A stretch of DNA of 64,000 nucleotides from JADGHX01 sp035760965 (GTDB taxonomy: Bacteria; Pseudomonadota; Gammaproteobacteria; Steroidobacterales; Steroidobacteraceae), in assembly GCA_035760965.1 (NCBI GenBank), contig DASTRY010000052.1, positions 1-64,000 on the forward strand. The letters are read 5' to 3'. Shown one piece after another: positions 9,280 to 18,616 of this stretch. A program made the position numbers and the translations under genes. The notes beneath the pieces are model-generated. The model was given only the letters and a program-made list of their open reading frames with translations, had not been told where the DNA came from and made no database searches. Within the stretch, counting starts at the first letter, position 1, and each line of letters starts with the position of its first letter.

Positions 9280-9365
9280 GATGCTGGCCAGACTACGCTT
9301 GGAAAAGGGCCGGGGATTATAGTACGAGTGCGGCGCCCGCCGCCGGGGCCAGGGGGAGGATCACC

Positions 9366-9845
9366 ATGATCAAGCTCAATGTGAACGGCCAGGACGTCCA
9401 GGTCGATGTCGAGCCCGATACGCCTCTCCTCTGGGTTCTCCGGGACACGCTCGGTCTGACCGGCACCAAGTACGGCTGCGGCATGGCGCTCTGCGGTGCC
9501 TGCACGGTCCACCTCAACGGTCAGCCGACCCGCTCGTGCGTCACGCCCGTGAGCGCCGTCGGCGAGCAGCGCGTCACCACCATCGAGGGCCTCGCGCCGG
9601 AGCGTTCGCATCCGGTCCAGAAAGCGTGGCTCGAGCTCGACGTCCCTCAATGTGGGTATTGCCAGTCGGGGCAGATCATGTCGGCGGCCGCCTTGCTGGC
9701 GCAGAAGCCCCAGCCGACCGACCAGGACATCGACGATGCGATGGCCGGCAACATCTGCCGTTGCGGAACCTACCCGCGCATTCGCGCGGCCATTCACCGC
9801 GCGGCGGAGCTGAGCGGCGAAAAAACCAGCGGCTCGGCGGGCTGA
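9366..9845 (+). CDS. (2Fe-2S)-binding subunit of aldehyde/isoquinoline oxidoreductase-type enzyme
   Basis: Small iron-sulfur subunit of 159 residues. The plant-type 2Fe-2S domain is at residues 1-75 with the motif GCGMALCGACTVH plus a later Cys; the second, alpha-helical 2Fe-2S domain has QCGYCQSGQIMSA and NICRCGTYPRIR. This matches the IorA/XdhC-like gamma subunit of molybdenum hydroxylases, which relays electrons from the Mo centre. I chose the ATG at 9366, preceded by a GGGGGAGG-like Shine-Dalgarno; upstream in-frame sequence is not conserved. The large subunit starts 35 bp downstream. No FAD subunit is present, as in isoquinoline 1-oxidoreductase, which donates electrons to a membrane or periplasmic acceptor. 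Confidence 0.94.
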   Translation: MIKLNVNGQDVQVDVEPDTPLLWVLRDTLGLTGTKYGCGMALCGACTVHLNGQPTRSCVTPVSAVGEQRVTTIEGLAPERSHPVQKAWLELDVPQCGYCQSGQIMSAAALLAQKPQPTDQDIDDAMAGNICRCGTYPRIRAAIHRAAELSGEKTSGSAG

Positions 9846-9880
9846 CCCGCCCTCGGCCACGACTCCAGGGGGATCGCGCC

Positions 9881-12016
9881 ATGAGTGTCGCAAGACGTGA
9901 GTTTCTGAAGAGCACCGCCCTCATCTCGGGCGGCCTGATCATCGGCATGCATCTGCCCGGCTGCAGCAACAAGCCGGCCGGCCACGCGGGTCCGGTGCAG
10001 AATTTCGACTACAACGCCTGGCTCAGAATCGGCACCGACAGCAGCATCACCTTCCTCTGCGACCGCTCGGAAATGGGACAGGGGGTGTACACCGCGCTGC
10101 CGATGCTGATCGCCGAAGAGCTCGGTGTCGCCGTCAACCGCATCAAGGTGGAGTTCGCACCCGCAGGCGTCGCGTACACCAACAATCTGCTCGGCACGCA
10201 GATCACGGGCGGCAGCACGAGCGTGCGCGATGCGTGGGAGAAGCTGCGCAAGGCCGGCGCGCAAGCGCGCACCATGCTGCTGACCGCGGCCGCTAAGGAA
10301 TGGGGCCTCTCGCCCGCCAACTGCCGCGTCGAGCAGGACGCAACGATCGTGTCGCCGTATGGCAAGCGTCTGAGCTTCGGCGATGTCGCCGAAGCCGCCG
10401 CGAAGCTGCCCCCGCCCGAGAACGTGACTCTGAAGGATGCGGCGAGCTTCAAGGTCATCGGCACGAGCGCGAAGCGCCTCGATACGCAATTCAAGGTGGA
10501 CGGTCGCGCGCAGTACGGCATCGACGTGCGGCTGCCGGACATGCTGTATGCCGCCCTCGCCCAGCCGCCGATGCTGGGCGGAAAAGTGAAGCGCTTCGAC
10601 GACAGCGCCGCGAAGACGATGCCCGGCTACAAGGCGACGGTGCAAACGTCGTCGGGCGTGGCGGTCGTGGCCGATTCGTGGTGGCGTGCGCGCAAAGCGC
10701 GCGATGCGCTCAAGATCGAGTGGGACGCCGGCCCGAACGCGCACCTGAGCGATGCGTCGATCATGCAGGGCCTGCAGCGAGCTGCGCCTGCGGCCGGCAA
10801 GGTCGCACGCAAAGACGGCGACGTGGATGCGGCGCTGAAGAGCGCCGCGAAGAAGATCAGCCGCGAGTACCAGCTGCCGCTCCTCGCGCACGCAACGCTG
10901 GAGCCGCAGAACTGCACGGCCGATGTGCGCGCGGACAAGTGCGACATCTATGTGCCGACGCAGATCCAGCTCGTCGCGCAAGCGGCGGCGGCGCAAGCCG
11001 CAGGCCTCAAGCCGGAGCAAGTGAACGTCCACACGACGTTCCTCGGCGGCGGGTTCGGCCGGCGACTGGACGTCGATTTCATTCCCGCGGCCGTGGAGGT
11101 CTCGAAGGCTGTCGGCAAGCCGGTGAAGCTGTTGTGGACTCGCGAGGACGACACGACGCACGACACGTATCGCCCGCCGGCGTTCGACACGATCCAGGCC
11201 GGCTTCGACAAGGAGGGGCGGCTCACCGCGTTCAAGCTGCACCTCGTCGGGCCATCGATCACGGCGCGCCTGTTTCCCGCGGTCGTCGAGAAGGCGATCG
11301 ATCCGTTCGCGATCGAAGCCGCGGCGAACTATCCGTACGACGTGCCGAACGTGCAGGTCGACTATCTGCAGCACGAGATCGGCATCAACGTCGGCTACAT
11401 GCGCTCGGTGAGCCACGCGCTCAACTGCTTCGTCGTCGAGAGCTTCATGGACGAGCTCGCGTGGGAGGCGAAGAAAGATCCGGTCGAATTCCGCATGGGC
11501 CTGCTCGCGAAGCAGCCGCGCTATCGCGAAGTGCTGCGCATGGCCACCCAGGAAGCGCGGTACGGCTCGCCGCCGAAAGGCCATTTCCATGGCGTCGCCG
11601 TGATGGAGGGCTACGGCACGTACATGGCGCAGGTTGCCGAGATCTCCCTGCAGCCGGACGGCAAGGTCAAGGTTCACCGCGTCGTCTGCGCCGTCGATTG
11701 CGGCCAGACGGTGAACCCCGATACCGTAATGGCCCAGGTCGAAGGCGCGATCGTGTTCGGGCTCTCGGCCGCGCTCTGGGGCGAGATCAACCTGCAGAAC
11801 GGGCGCGTGCAGCAGACGAACTTCGACACGTACCGCCTCGTGCGGATGCCCGAGACGCCGCGCATCGACACGTACATCGTCGAGAGCTCCGCCGCGCCGG
11901 GCGGCATCGGTGAGCCGGCGACCGCGCTCATCGCTCCGGCTCTCGCGAATGCAGTCTATGCGGCGACAGGCAAGCGCCTGCGCTCGCTGCCGCTTGCCCG
12001 GCACAGACTGGCATGA
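9881..12016 (+). CDS. Molybdopterin-binding large subunit, IorB-like, Tat-exported
   Basis: Molybdenum hydroxylase large subunit of 711 residues of the xanthine dehydrogenase/aldehyde oxidase superfamily, closest in organisation to isoquinoline 1-oxidoreductase beta. It starts with a twin-arginine motif (RREFLKST) and hydrophobic stretch followed by LPGC, so the folded complex is probably Tat-exported and possibly lipid-anchored. Cofactor-binding motifs include SEMGQGVYTALPML, TFLGGGFGRRLDVDF and, near the end, APGGIGEPATALIAPAL with the catalytic Glu. It hydroxylates an aldehyde or N-heterocycle; the natural substrate cannot be told. Periplasmic electron acceptors such as the azurin encoded nearby on the other strand are a conceivable partner, but this is speculation. 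Confidence 0.92.
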   Translation: MSVARREFLKSTALISGGLIIGMHLPGCSNKPAGHAGPVQNFDYNAWLRIGTDSSITFLCDRSEMGQGVYTALPMLIAEELGVAVNRIKVEFAPAGVAYTNNLLGTQITGGSTSVRDAWEKLRKAGAQARTMLLTAAAKEWGLSPANCRVEQDATIVSPYGKRLSFGDVAEAAAKLPPPENVTLKDAASFKVIGTSAKRLDTQFKVDGRAQYGIDVRLPDMLYAALAQPPMLGGKVKRFDDSAAKTMPGYKATVQTSSGVAVVADSWWRARKARDALKIEWDAGPNAHLSDASIMQGLQRAAPAAGKVARKDGDVDAALKSAAKKISREYQLPLLAHATLEPQNCTADVRADKCDIYVPTQIQLVAQAAAAQAAGLKPEQVNVHTTFLGGGFGRRLDVDFIPAAVEVSKAVGKPVKLLWTREDDTTHDTYRPPAFDTIQAGFDKEGRLTAFKLHLVGPSITARLFPAVVEKAIDPFAIEAAANYPYDVPNVQVDYLQHEIGINVGYMRSVSHALNCFVVESFMDELAWEAKKDPVEFRMGLLAKQPRYREVLRMATQEARYGSPPKGHFHGVAVMEGYGTYMAQVAEISLQPDGKVKVHRVVCAVDCGQTVNPDTVMAQVEGAIVFGLSAALWGEINLQNGRVQQTNFDTYRLVRMPETPRIDTYIVESSAAPGGIGEPATALIAPALANAVYAATGKRLRSLPLARHRLA

Positions 12017-12037
12017 TGCCCCTTTCAGGAGAACCAC

Positions 12038-13366
12038 TTGACCTCTAACGCCGATCTTCACGCCCGCCGCCTCGCTGCAATTCCTCGCGGTGTCGGCAAC
12101 TCGCTCGCCGTATACGCAGACCGCGCGTCGAATGCGGAGCTGTGGGACGTGGAAGGCAAGCGCTACATCGATCTCGCCGCCGGCATCTCGGTCTTGAACA
12201 CGGGGCACGTGCATCCGAAGGTCAAGGCGGCCGTGGCCGCGCAGCTCGAGAAGCTGATGCACGCGTGCTTCCAGGTCACGCCGTACGAGAGCTACGTTGC
12301 GCTCGCCGAGCGCCTCAACGCGCTTGCGCCCGGCCCGACGCCCAAGAAGACGATCTTCCTGACGACCGGGGCGGAGGCCGTGGAGAACGCCGTCAAGATC
12401 GCGCGCTTTCACACGAAGCGATCCGCCGTCATTGCGTTCACGGGCGGGTTTCACGGCCGCACGCTGCTCGGCATCAGCCTCACCGGCAAGGTGCAGCCGT
12501 ACAAGGCGGGATTCGGGCCGATGGTGCCCGAGGTCTTCCACGTGCCGTATCCCATGGCGTATCACGGCATCACGGTCGAGGATTCGCTCGATGCGCTGAA
12601 CCGCTTGTTCAAGGCGGACGTCGATCCGCAGCGGGTGGCGGCGATCATCATCGAGCCGGTGCTCGGCGAAGGCGGCTTCTACCAGGCGCCGCCGGAGCTG
12701 ATGCGCAAGTTGCGCACGCTGTGCGACTCGCACGGCATCGTGCTGATCGTCGACGAGATTCAGGCCGGCTTCGGCCGCACGGGCAAGATGTTCGCCGTCG
12801 AGCACTCCGGCATCGAGCCGGACCTCATGACGATCGCGAAGAGCGTCGCGGGCGGCGTGCCGCTCTCGGCGGTCATCGGCAAGGCCGACATCATGGACGC
12901 GCCGGGTGTCGGCGGCCTGGGTGGCACCTACGCCGGCTCGCCGCTCGGCTGTGCCGCCGGCCTCGCCGTGCTGGATGTGATGCGCGAAGAGAAGCTGCTC
13001 GATCGGGCGCAGGAGACCGGCCGGTTCATGGTGTCGCGGCTGAAGGGATTGCAGGCGCGCTTTCCCTGCATCGGCGATGTGCGCGGGGTCGGGTCGATGG
13101 TCGCCATCGAGCTCGTGAAGAACCGCCGCCCCGACTCACCCGACGCGGAGCTCACCAAGGCGCTCGTGCAGGCGGCCGGTCGCCGCGGCCTGATCATCCT
13201 CGCGTGCGGCATGTACGGGAACGTCATCCGATTTCTCGCGCCGCTCACGATTTCCGACGCGCTGCTGAAAGAGGGCATGAACCTCTTCGAGCAGGCGCTC
13301 GCGGATGCGGTGACTGCCCAGGAAGGAAAGACGACCGCGGCGGCCGTGAACGCGGCGTCGGCCTAG
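12038..13366 (+). CDS. gabT: 4-aminobutyrate--2-oxoglutarate transaminase
   Basis: Class III aminotransferase of 442 residues using PLP to move the amino group of 4-aminobutyrate to 2-oxoglutarate, giving succinate semialdehyde and glutamate. Motifs: TTGAEAVENAVKIAR for PLP-phosphate binding, VDEIQAGFGRTGKMFA with the cofactor Asp, and IAKSVAGGVPLSAVIG with the Schiff-base Lys. The start is a TTG with AGGAG seven bases upstream. It follows the IorB-like gene by 21 bp and may be co-transcribed, but gabD is not seen. Related 5-aminovalerate or ornithine transaminases share these motifs, so substrate range is open. Confidence 0.92.
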   Translation: MTSNADLHARRLAAIPRGVGNSLAVYADRASNAELWDVEGKRYIDLAAGISVLNTGHVHPKVKAAVAAQLEKLMHACFQVTPYESYVALAERLNALAPGPTPKKTIFLTTGAEAVENAVKIARFHTKRSAVIAFTGGFHGRTLLGISLTGKVQPYKAGFGPMVPEVFHVPYPMAYHGITVEDSLDALNRLFKADVDPQRVAAIIIEPVLGEGGFYQAPPELMRKLRTLCDSHGIVLIVDEIQAGFGRTGKMFAVEHSGIEPDLMTIAKSVAGGVPLSAVIGKADIMDAPGVGGLGGTYAGSPLGCAAGLAVLDVMREEKLLDRAQETGRFMVSRLKGLQARFPCIGDVRGVGSMVAIELVKNRRPDSPDAELTKALVQAAGRRGLIILACGMYGNVIRFLAPLTISDALLKEGMNLFEQALADAVTAQEGKTTAAAVNAASA

Positions 13367-13430
13367 CGAGATTCGGAGACATTCGCCGGACGGCGCGGGG
13401 CGCGGAGGTCGCTCGGCGCCTGAGTCGCGA

Positions 13431-13488
13431 TCGGTCGCGGCGCGGATGTCCCTCTGCATTGGACCCGTGCTCGGTCGCGGCGCGGATG
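13431..13488. repeat. 18-bp direct repeat, 40-bp period
   Basis: TCGGTCGCGGCGCGGATG occurs exactly at 13431-13448 and again at 13471-13488, between the convergent ends of gabT and the small Cys-rich gene. The two copies have unrelated sequence between them. Nothing ties the repeat to a known element. Confidence 0.7.
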
Positions 13489-13518
13489 CGCCGCGCACGA
13501 ACCGAGACGTCCGCGCCC

Positions 13519-13538
13519 TGGCCCCTTCACGGGGGCCA
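13519..13538. terminator. GC hairpin between convergent genes
   Basis: TGGCCCC and GGGGCCA form a 7-bp stem with a 6-base loop just before the stop of the minus-strand small gene and downstream of gabT. There is no T-tract, so an intrinsic terminator is only a possibility. Confidence 0.3.
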
Positions 13539-13544
13539 CGCGGG

Positions 13545-13844
13545 CTAAGCGCGCCCGGCGTTCGCGTCCGTCGGCGTGTGGAAGTACTCGCTCTCGGCGG
13601 CGAGCTGCTCGACGAGCTTCTTCAGCTCCGCCATGCGGCCCTCCGCGGTACTGATTGGCATGCAATCCTGGCATCGCGGATCGCCGCACGGTTGTCTCGA
13701 GTACAACCAGTACTGGAGCGCGCCCGCCAGCAGTCCGTCCGCGATGTCCCAAAGATCCGCGTCCTTATCGCGGTCGGCCAATCGATTCCCGAGGTCGACG
13801 GCTTTCGTGAACGCCGAATCGAAGGTGTCCGCGATTTCAGTCAT
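13545..13844 (-). CDS. Small Cys-rich hypothetical protein
   Basis: Protein of 99 residues that I do not recognise. The ATG at 13844 is preferred over an upstream in-frame extension because the extension is low-complexity Arg/Gly-rich sequence, whereas MTEIADTFDSAF onward looks like ordinary coding sequence with a helical pattern. A central CGDPRCQDC cluster (three Cys) follows a YWLYSRQP segment and could bind metal, and the C-terminal half (MAELKKLVEQLAAESEYF) is predicted helical. No signal peptide is seen. It is convergent with gabT and divergent from the GGDEF/EAL gene. Confidence 0.65.
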   Translation of the reverse strand: MTEIADTFDSAFTKAVDLGNRLADRDKDADLWDIADGLLAGALQYWLYSRQPCGDPRCQDCMPISTAEGRMAELKKLVEQLAAESEYFHTPTDANAGRA

Positions 13845-14255
13845 GGAGATAGTATAAAGCCAAAGCCCGTGAATTCCCCGCTTCGGACGCGTCACTGCCG
13901 CGCCCGTGCCTCCCGGTCCGATCGGTGGCGACTCCCCGCCGCGCCTACCGCATCGACATGCGCAGAATACGCCGAACCTCTCCTTCGATGGGCGGCCGCG
14001 AGTACACATTCGCGGCCTGTCCGTTAGCAGCGAACGAGACTTCGCTCACCGCTCTGTAATAAATACCTGTCGCCGAGACGCGCCGACTTTCACACAGCGC
14101 GACCCATTGCGCACGACACGAGCCCGCACAGCGAACGACCCCCACTTCTGCGAAGCCCGCCTCGGAAGCGTGTCCGTGACCGTCCCATCATGCGCGCCGC
14201 GCGAAGTGCCCTTGCGCACGAACAAACGCCGACCGGCCCAACGACCTTATGTCTC
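13845..14255. other. Intergenic region before the GGDEF/EAL gene
   Basis: About 410 bp between divergent genes. An AT-rich patch (CTCTGTAATAAATACC, near 14054-14069) stands out and could be a promoter for the downstream gene. An upstream ATG at 14190 is in frame with the GGDEF/EAL gene. I see no other gene or RNA here. Confidence 0.4.
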
Positions 14256-16877
14256 ATGCAAGAAGAACCCGTGCAAACAGCTGATAGGGCTCGAGCCGTG
14301 CGGCGCACGGCGCGCCTGCTGGGAGCACGGCGTTCTCTACGACTGGGCATCGGCGCCCGGCTGGCCCTGGGCCTCACGGCCGTCGCCATCGTCATCCTCA
14401 TCGGGCACACCGTTGCCACGGAGACCACCCGCAAGGCGGTGGAGGCCGTGCGCAGCATGCAGCAGGACCACGAGCCCATCGCCCGGCGCGCCAGCACCGT
14501 GGTCGAGAAGCTGGTGGCCTATGACCGCGCGGTCAGCGAGTACCTGCAGGCCGCGCGCAACCCGGACATGGGCTCGATCGTCTCGGCGCACGACGTGCTC
14601 AACGCCGCATTGGCGGACTACTTCGAGCGCAACCCCGTCCCGCACCTCACGCCCGCCACCATGGAGCTGCGCGCGCGGATCGGCGAGCACATGGCGCGCG
14701 GCCGTGCTCTGGCCGAGCAAGCGACGCAGCGGGCCGATTGGGTCGCCCGCCGGCATGAGGCGCTCGACCGTCTGCAGAAGCGCGTTGCCGCGGCAGGCGG
14801 CGCCGGCGTCCGGATCGACGAGGACCAGGTGTTCGCGCGGCGCTCGCTCGCCGAACTCAGCACGGCGGCCAATGCGCTGCGCGGTTTCGGCGCCGCGGGC
14901 GCCGGGGTCGCCGAAGAGAAGGAATTCGCGGCCGTGCTCACGCGTCACGCGTCAGAGCTTGGGAAGTCCCCGGGCAAGGCGTGGCTCGACCTCGTTCGCG
15001 AGGACTTCAACGACGCCGTCCGGCTGCGGACGCTGATCGAGAAGTTCGACGCCTTCAATGGCACCACCCGGCGCGAGTTCCTGGACGATGGCGTGGCCTT
15101 GCTCGTGCTCGCGCAGAAGGAGCTGCAGGCGCCGGCACGGCGCGGCCTGTTGGTGGCGGCCGAGAACGCGGCGTCCTCGGCCGAGGAAGCCGAAGCGACG
15201 CTCGCCCGGACCGGCATCGCCGTGATGGCCGTCGTCATCGTCGTATCGGTGATGCTCATGATCGGCATTGCGCGCCCGATTCGCCGCCTGACCGCGGTCA
15301 CTCGCCAGCTCGCGGCGGGGCATCGGGGGGCTCGCGCCCCGCGCGGCGGTTCCGCCGAGATCGATCAGCTGGCGGAATCGTTCAATGCCATGGCCGACCA
15401 GGTGGCCAACGCGGAGATGGAGCTGCGCGCGCACCAGGCCGAGCTCGAAAAGCACGTCGCCGAGCGCACGCGCCAGCTGCATCACCTGGCGCATCACGAC
15501 TCGCTGACGCAGCTGCCGAACCGGCGGCAGCTCGGCGCCCGTCTCGCCGGCGCGCTCACGCGCGCCACCGCCACGGGGCAGAAGCTCGCGCTGCTGTTCG
15601 TCGATCTCGACAACTTCAAGTCGATCAACGATACGCTCGGGCACAACTTCGGCGACCGCGTGCTGCAGGTCGTGGCGGAACGCCTGCGCACCGCGGCCGG
15701 ACCGCGTACGGTGCTCGCGCGCTTGGGTGGCGATGAATTCACCGTGCTGATCGAAGACGTGCGCTCGCACGAAGAGGTGCTGGACCGCGCGAACGAGATC
15801 GTGCAGGCGCTCCAGCAGCCCCTGTCGATCAAGGGGCGCGTGCTGTCGACGAGCGCGAGCGTCGGCGCGAGCCTTTTCCCCGAGCATGCAACGGATGCGG
15901 ATGCCCTGCTTCGCGCGGCCGATGTGGCGCTGTTCCGTGCCAAGGAGCTCGGGCGCAATCGCTGCGCGCTCTATCGACCGTCGTTGTACGACGCCGCGGC
16001 CCAGCGATTCCGCCTCGAACAGTCGCTGCGCCGTGCGGTCGAGAACGGCGATCTGATGCTCGTCTACCAGCCGCAGATCGCCCTGCACTCGTTCGAGCCC
16101 GTGGGCGTCGAGGCGCTGCTGCGCTGGCGCAAGCCCGACGGACGCATCGCGACCGCCACCGAATTCATTCACATCGCCGAGAAGACCGGGCTCATGCACG
16201 AGCTGACCGAATGGGTGCTGCGCGGCGCGACCTCGGCGGTGGCGGCGTGGCGCGCGCAAGGCTGGGCGCGGGCCTCGGTGGCGATCAACGTCTCGCCCCA
16301 ACAGCTTTTCGAAGGCACCTTTCCGGATCAGGTGAAGCACGCGCTCGAGGTGACGCACCTGCCGCCGAGCGCGCTGGAGCTCGAGCTGACCGAGATGGTG
16401 TTCCAGACGGGCGCGACGACGATCGAAGCGCTGCGCCGGCTGCGCGCCATGGGCGTCTCGATCGCGCTCGACGACTTCGGCATCGGCTACTCATCGCTCA
16501 CGTCGCTGGAACAGCTGCCGATCACGCGCGTGAAGCTCGACAGAATGCTGGTGGAAGCGGTGGATACCAATCCGCGCTCCGCTGCCATCGCGCGCTCGAT
16601 CATCGCCCTGTGCCACGGCCTCGGGCTGCACGTCGTCGCGGAAGGCGTGGAGCGCGACCCGCAGCTCGAATTCCTGTCGCGCTGCGGCCCACTCGGTGTG
16701 CAGGGCTATCTCGTTGCGCATCCGGCCACCGCCGACGCCGTCCCGGCCGAAGTCAACGCCGCGGTCGAGCGCACGCGCCGTATCCTCGAAGAGGCGGCCG
16801 CGCGCGGCGATTCGGACAATCCCGACCAAGGGTCGCTGGTTTTCGTCGAAGCGAATCCGCGGCGGCTACGCGGCTGA
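14256..16877 (+). CDS. Membrane bifunctional diguanylate cyclase/phosphodiesterase (HAMP-GGDEF-EAL)
   Basis: Protein of 873 residues from the ATG at 14256 (an in-frame ATG at 14190 would add 22 poorly structured residues). Order: cytoplasmic N-terminus, transmembrane helix about 30-53, periplasmic helical sensor about 54-315, second transmembrane helix about 318-338, HAMP and short coiled coil about 340-405, GGDEF domain about 410-570, and EAL domain about 590-840. The GGDEF active-site motif is intact (LARLGGDEFTVL), as are EALLRW and the ELTEMVFQ and DDFGIGYSSL metal and catalytic motifs, so both cyclic-di-GMP synthesis and breakdown are possible. The periplasmic part is unfamiliar, so the signal is unknown. 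Confidence 0.93.
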   Translation: MQEEPVQTADRARAVRRTARLLGARRSLRLGIGARLALGLTAVAIVILIGHTVATETTRKAVEAVRSMQQDHEPIARRASTVVEKLVAYDRAVSEYLQAARNPDMGSIVSAHDVLNAALADYFERNPVPHLTPATMELRARIGEHMARGRALAEQATQRADWVARRHEALDRLQKRVAAAGGAGVRIDEDQVFARRSLAELSTAANALRGFGAAGAGVAEEKEFAAVLTRHASELGKSPGKAWLDLVREDFNDAVRLRTLIEKFDAFNGTTRREFLDDGVALLVLAQKELQAPARRGLLVAAENAASSAEEAEATLARTGIAVMAVVIVVSVMLMIGIARPIRRLTAVTRQLAAGHRGARAPRGGSAEIDQLAESFNAMADQVANAEMELRAHQAELEKHVAERTRQLHHLAHHDSLTQLPNRRQLGARLAGALTRATATGQKLALLFVDLDNFKSINDTLGHNFGDRVLQVVAERLRTAAGPRTVLARLGGDEFTVLIEDVRSHEEVLDRANEIVQALQQPLSIKGRVLSTSASVGASLFPEHATDADALLRAADVALFRAKELGRNRCALYRPSLYDAAAQRFRLEQSLRRAVENGDLMLVYQPQIALHSFEPVGVEALLRWRKPDGRIATATEFIHIAEKTGLMHELTEWVLRGATSAVAAWRAQGWARASVAINVSPQQLFEGTFPDQVKHALEVTHLPPSALELELTEMVFQTGATTIEALRRLRAMGVSIALDDFGIGYSSLTSLEQLPITRVKLDRMLVEAVDTNPRSAAIARSIIALCHGLGLHVVAEGVERDPQLEFLSRCGPLGVQGYLVAHPATADAVPAEVNAAVERTRRILEEAAARGDSDNPDQGSLVFVEANPRRLRG

Positions 16878-16936
16878 CCCCCGCTCGATTAAGATGCCGC
16901 GCCCGTGGTGATTGCGGGTGTTTCAGGGGACTAGCG

Positions 16937-18616
16937 ATGGGAAATGCCCTGCGCGTCGCGATCGCCGCGCTGCTCCTCGTCATGGCATTCGAAGCTCACA
17001 CCGCACACGCCGCCGGCGCCACCTTGCCGGAGCTGCAAGCGATGTCGGCACGGCTCGCGCCCGTCGACATCCGCGTCGACGTCTCCGCGTTGCCGGACAA
17101 CGAGCGACAGGCGCTGGTGCGCATGATCCAGGCCGCGCAGATCCTCGACGCGCTCTACATGCGCCAGATCTCGGCGCGCACGCCGTCGTTGCTCCTGTCC
17201 CTGCTGAACGATCGGTCGCCGCTCGGGCAAGCGCGGCTCGACTACTTCCTCCTCAACAAGGGACCCTGGTCGGAGCTGGACGACAACACGCCATTCCTGC
17301 CCGGCGTACCGACGAAACCGCCGCAGGGGAATTTCTATCCGGCCGACGCGACGCGCGAAGAAGTCGAGAAGTGGCTCGGCTCCTTGCCCAAGGCCGAGCA
17401 CGAAGCGGCCACCGGCTTTTTCACGACGATCCGCCGCGACCCGCAAGGCAAGCTCATCGCGGTGCCCTACTCGCTCGAGTATCAAGGTGAGCTCATGGAG
17501 ATGGCGCGCCTCCTGCGCGAGGCCGCGGCGCTCACGAAGCAGCCGACGTTGAAGGACTTCCTGGAGAAGCGCGCCGCGGCGTTCATCAGCAACGATTACT
17601 ACGAGAGCGACGTCGCGTGGATGGAGCTCGACGCCTCCATCGAGCCGACGATCGGGCCGTACGAGGTCTACCAGGACCAGTGGTTCAATTTCAAAGCGGC
17701 GTTCGAGGCGTTCATCACCCTGACGGACCCGGTGGAGACGCAGAAGCTCGCCAAGTTCAGCGGGCAGTTGCAGGAGCTCGAGGATCACCTGCCGATCGAT
17801 CCGCAATTTCGGCGGCCGAAGCTCGGGGGCTTCTCGCCAATCCGCGTGGTCAACGTGGTGTTCAACTCGGGTGACGCCAATCACGGCGTGCAGACCGCCG
17901 CCTTCAATCTGCCGAACGATGAGCGCGTCGTCGCCGAGAAGGGCTCGAAGCGCATCCTGCTGAAGAATTTCCAGCAGGCGAAGTTCGACAAGGTGCTGGT
18001 GCCGATCGCGGCCGTGGCGCTCGCACCGCAGGATCGCAAGGACGTGCAGTTCGACCCGTTCTTCACGGCGGTCTTGATGCACGAGCTGATGCACGGCCTC
18101 GGGCCGCAGACCATCCGCGTGAACGGGCGCGAAACGACCGTGCGCCAGGAGTTGAAAGAGCTCAACGGCCCGCTCGAAGAGGCGAAGGCCGACGTCTCGG
18201 GACTCTGGGCGCTGCAGTACCTGATGGACAAGGGCGTCATCGACAAGAAGCAGGAGCGCTCGATGTACATCACGTTCCTCGCGTCGTCGTTCCGCACGCT
18301 GCGGTTCGGGCTCGCGCAGACGCATGCGAAGGGCATGGCGCTGCAGGTCAACAACTTCTTCGATCACGGCGCGATCCGCGTGGCCGCGGACGGCACCTTC
18401 TCGCTGGATGTGCCGAAGGCGAAGAAGGCGGTGGTCGATCTCACGCACGAGATCATGACGATCCAGGCGCACGGCGACTACGCGGCCGCGCAGAAGCTGC
18501 TGAAGAGCAAGGTGAACGTGCGACCTGAGGTTCAATCCGTGATCGACAAGCTGAGCGCGGTTCCGGTGGACATCGCGCCGCGGCTCGTCACGGCCGACGA
18601 GCTGACGCGCCAATGA
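16937..18616 (+). CDS. Exported M49-like zinc peptidase (dipeptidyl peptidase III family)
   Basis: Protein of 559 residues with a signal peptide (LRVAIAALLLVMAF to AHAAG). Near residues 380-440 lie a zinc motif HELMHGLG and, 45 residues later, EEAKADVSGLW. The pairing of HExxxH/HExxH with EExxAD is the hallmark of M49 metallopeptidases. Here the first motif reads as HExxH followed by GLG rather than the classic HEXXGH. The N-terminal half has family features such as GNFYPADATREEVEKWL. It probably releases dipeptides or acts as a hydrolase in the periplasm. A GGGGA Shine-Dalgarno supports the start, and the stop overlaps yceH by ATGA. Confidence 0.82.
   Translation: MGNALRVAIAALLLVMAFEAHTAHAAGATLPELQAMSARLAPVDIRVDVSALPDNERQALVRMIQAAQILDALYMRQISARTPSLLLSLLNDRSPLGQARLDYFLLNKGPWSELDDNTPFLPGVPTKPPQGNFYPADATREEVEKWLGSLPKAEHEAATGFFTTIRRDPQGKLIAVPYSLEYQGELMEMARLLREAAALTKQPTLKDFLEKRAAAFISNDYYESDVAWMELDASIEPTIGPYEVYQDQWFNFKAAFEAFITLTDPVETQKLAKFSGQLQELEDHLPIDPQFRRPKLGGFSPIRVVNVVFNSGDANHGVQTAAFNLPNDERVVAEKGSKRILLKNFQQAKFDKVLVPIAAVALAPQDRKDVQFDPFFTAVLMHELMHGLGPQTIRVNGRETTVRQELKELNGPLEEAKADVSGLWALQYLMDKGVIDKKQERSMYITFLASSFRTLRFGLAQTHAKGMALQVNNFFDHGAIRVAADGTFSLDVPKAKKAVVDLTHEIMTIQAHGDYAAAQKLLKSKVNVRPEVQSVIDKLSAVPVDIAPRLVTADELTRQ

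Noticed and set aside
9794..12805. A 1003-codon minus-strand open frame
   Set aside because: It is antisense to the molybdenum hydroxylase and gabT genes, is Arg/Asp/His-rich low-quality sequence, and is typical of GC-rich shadow frames.
13431..13488. Start of a CRISPR-like array
   Set aside because: Only two 18-bp copies, with no further units or cas genes.
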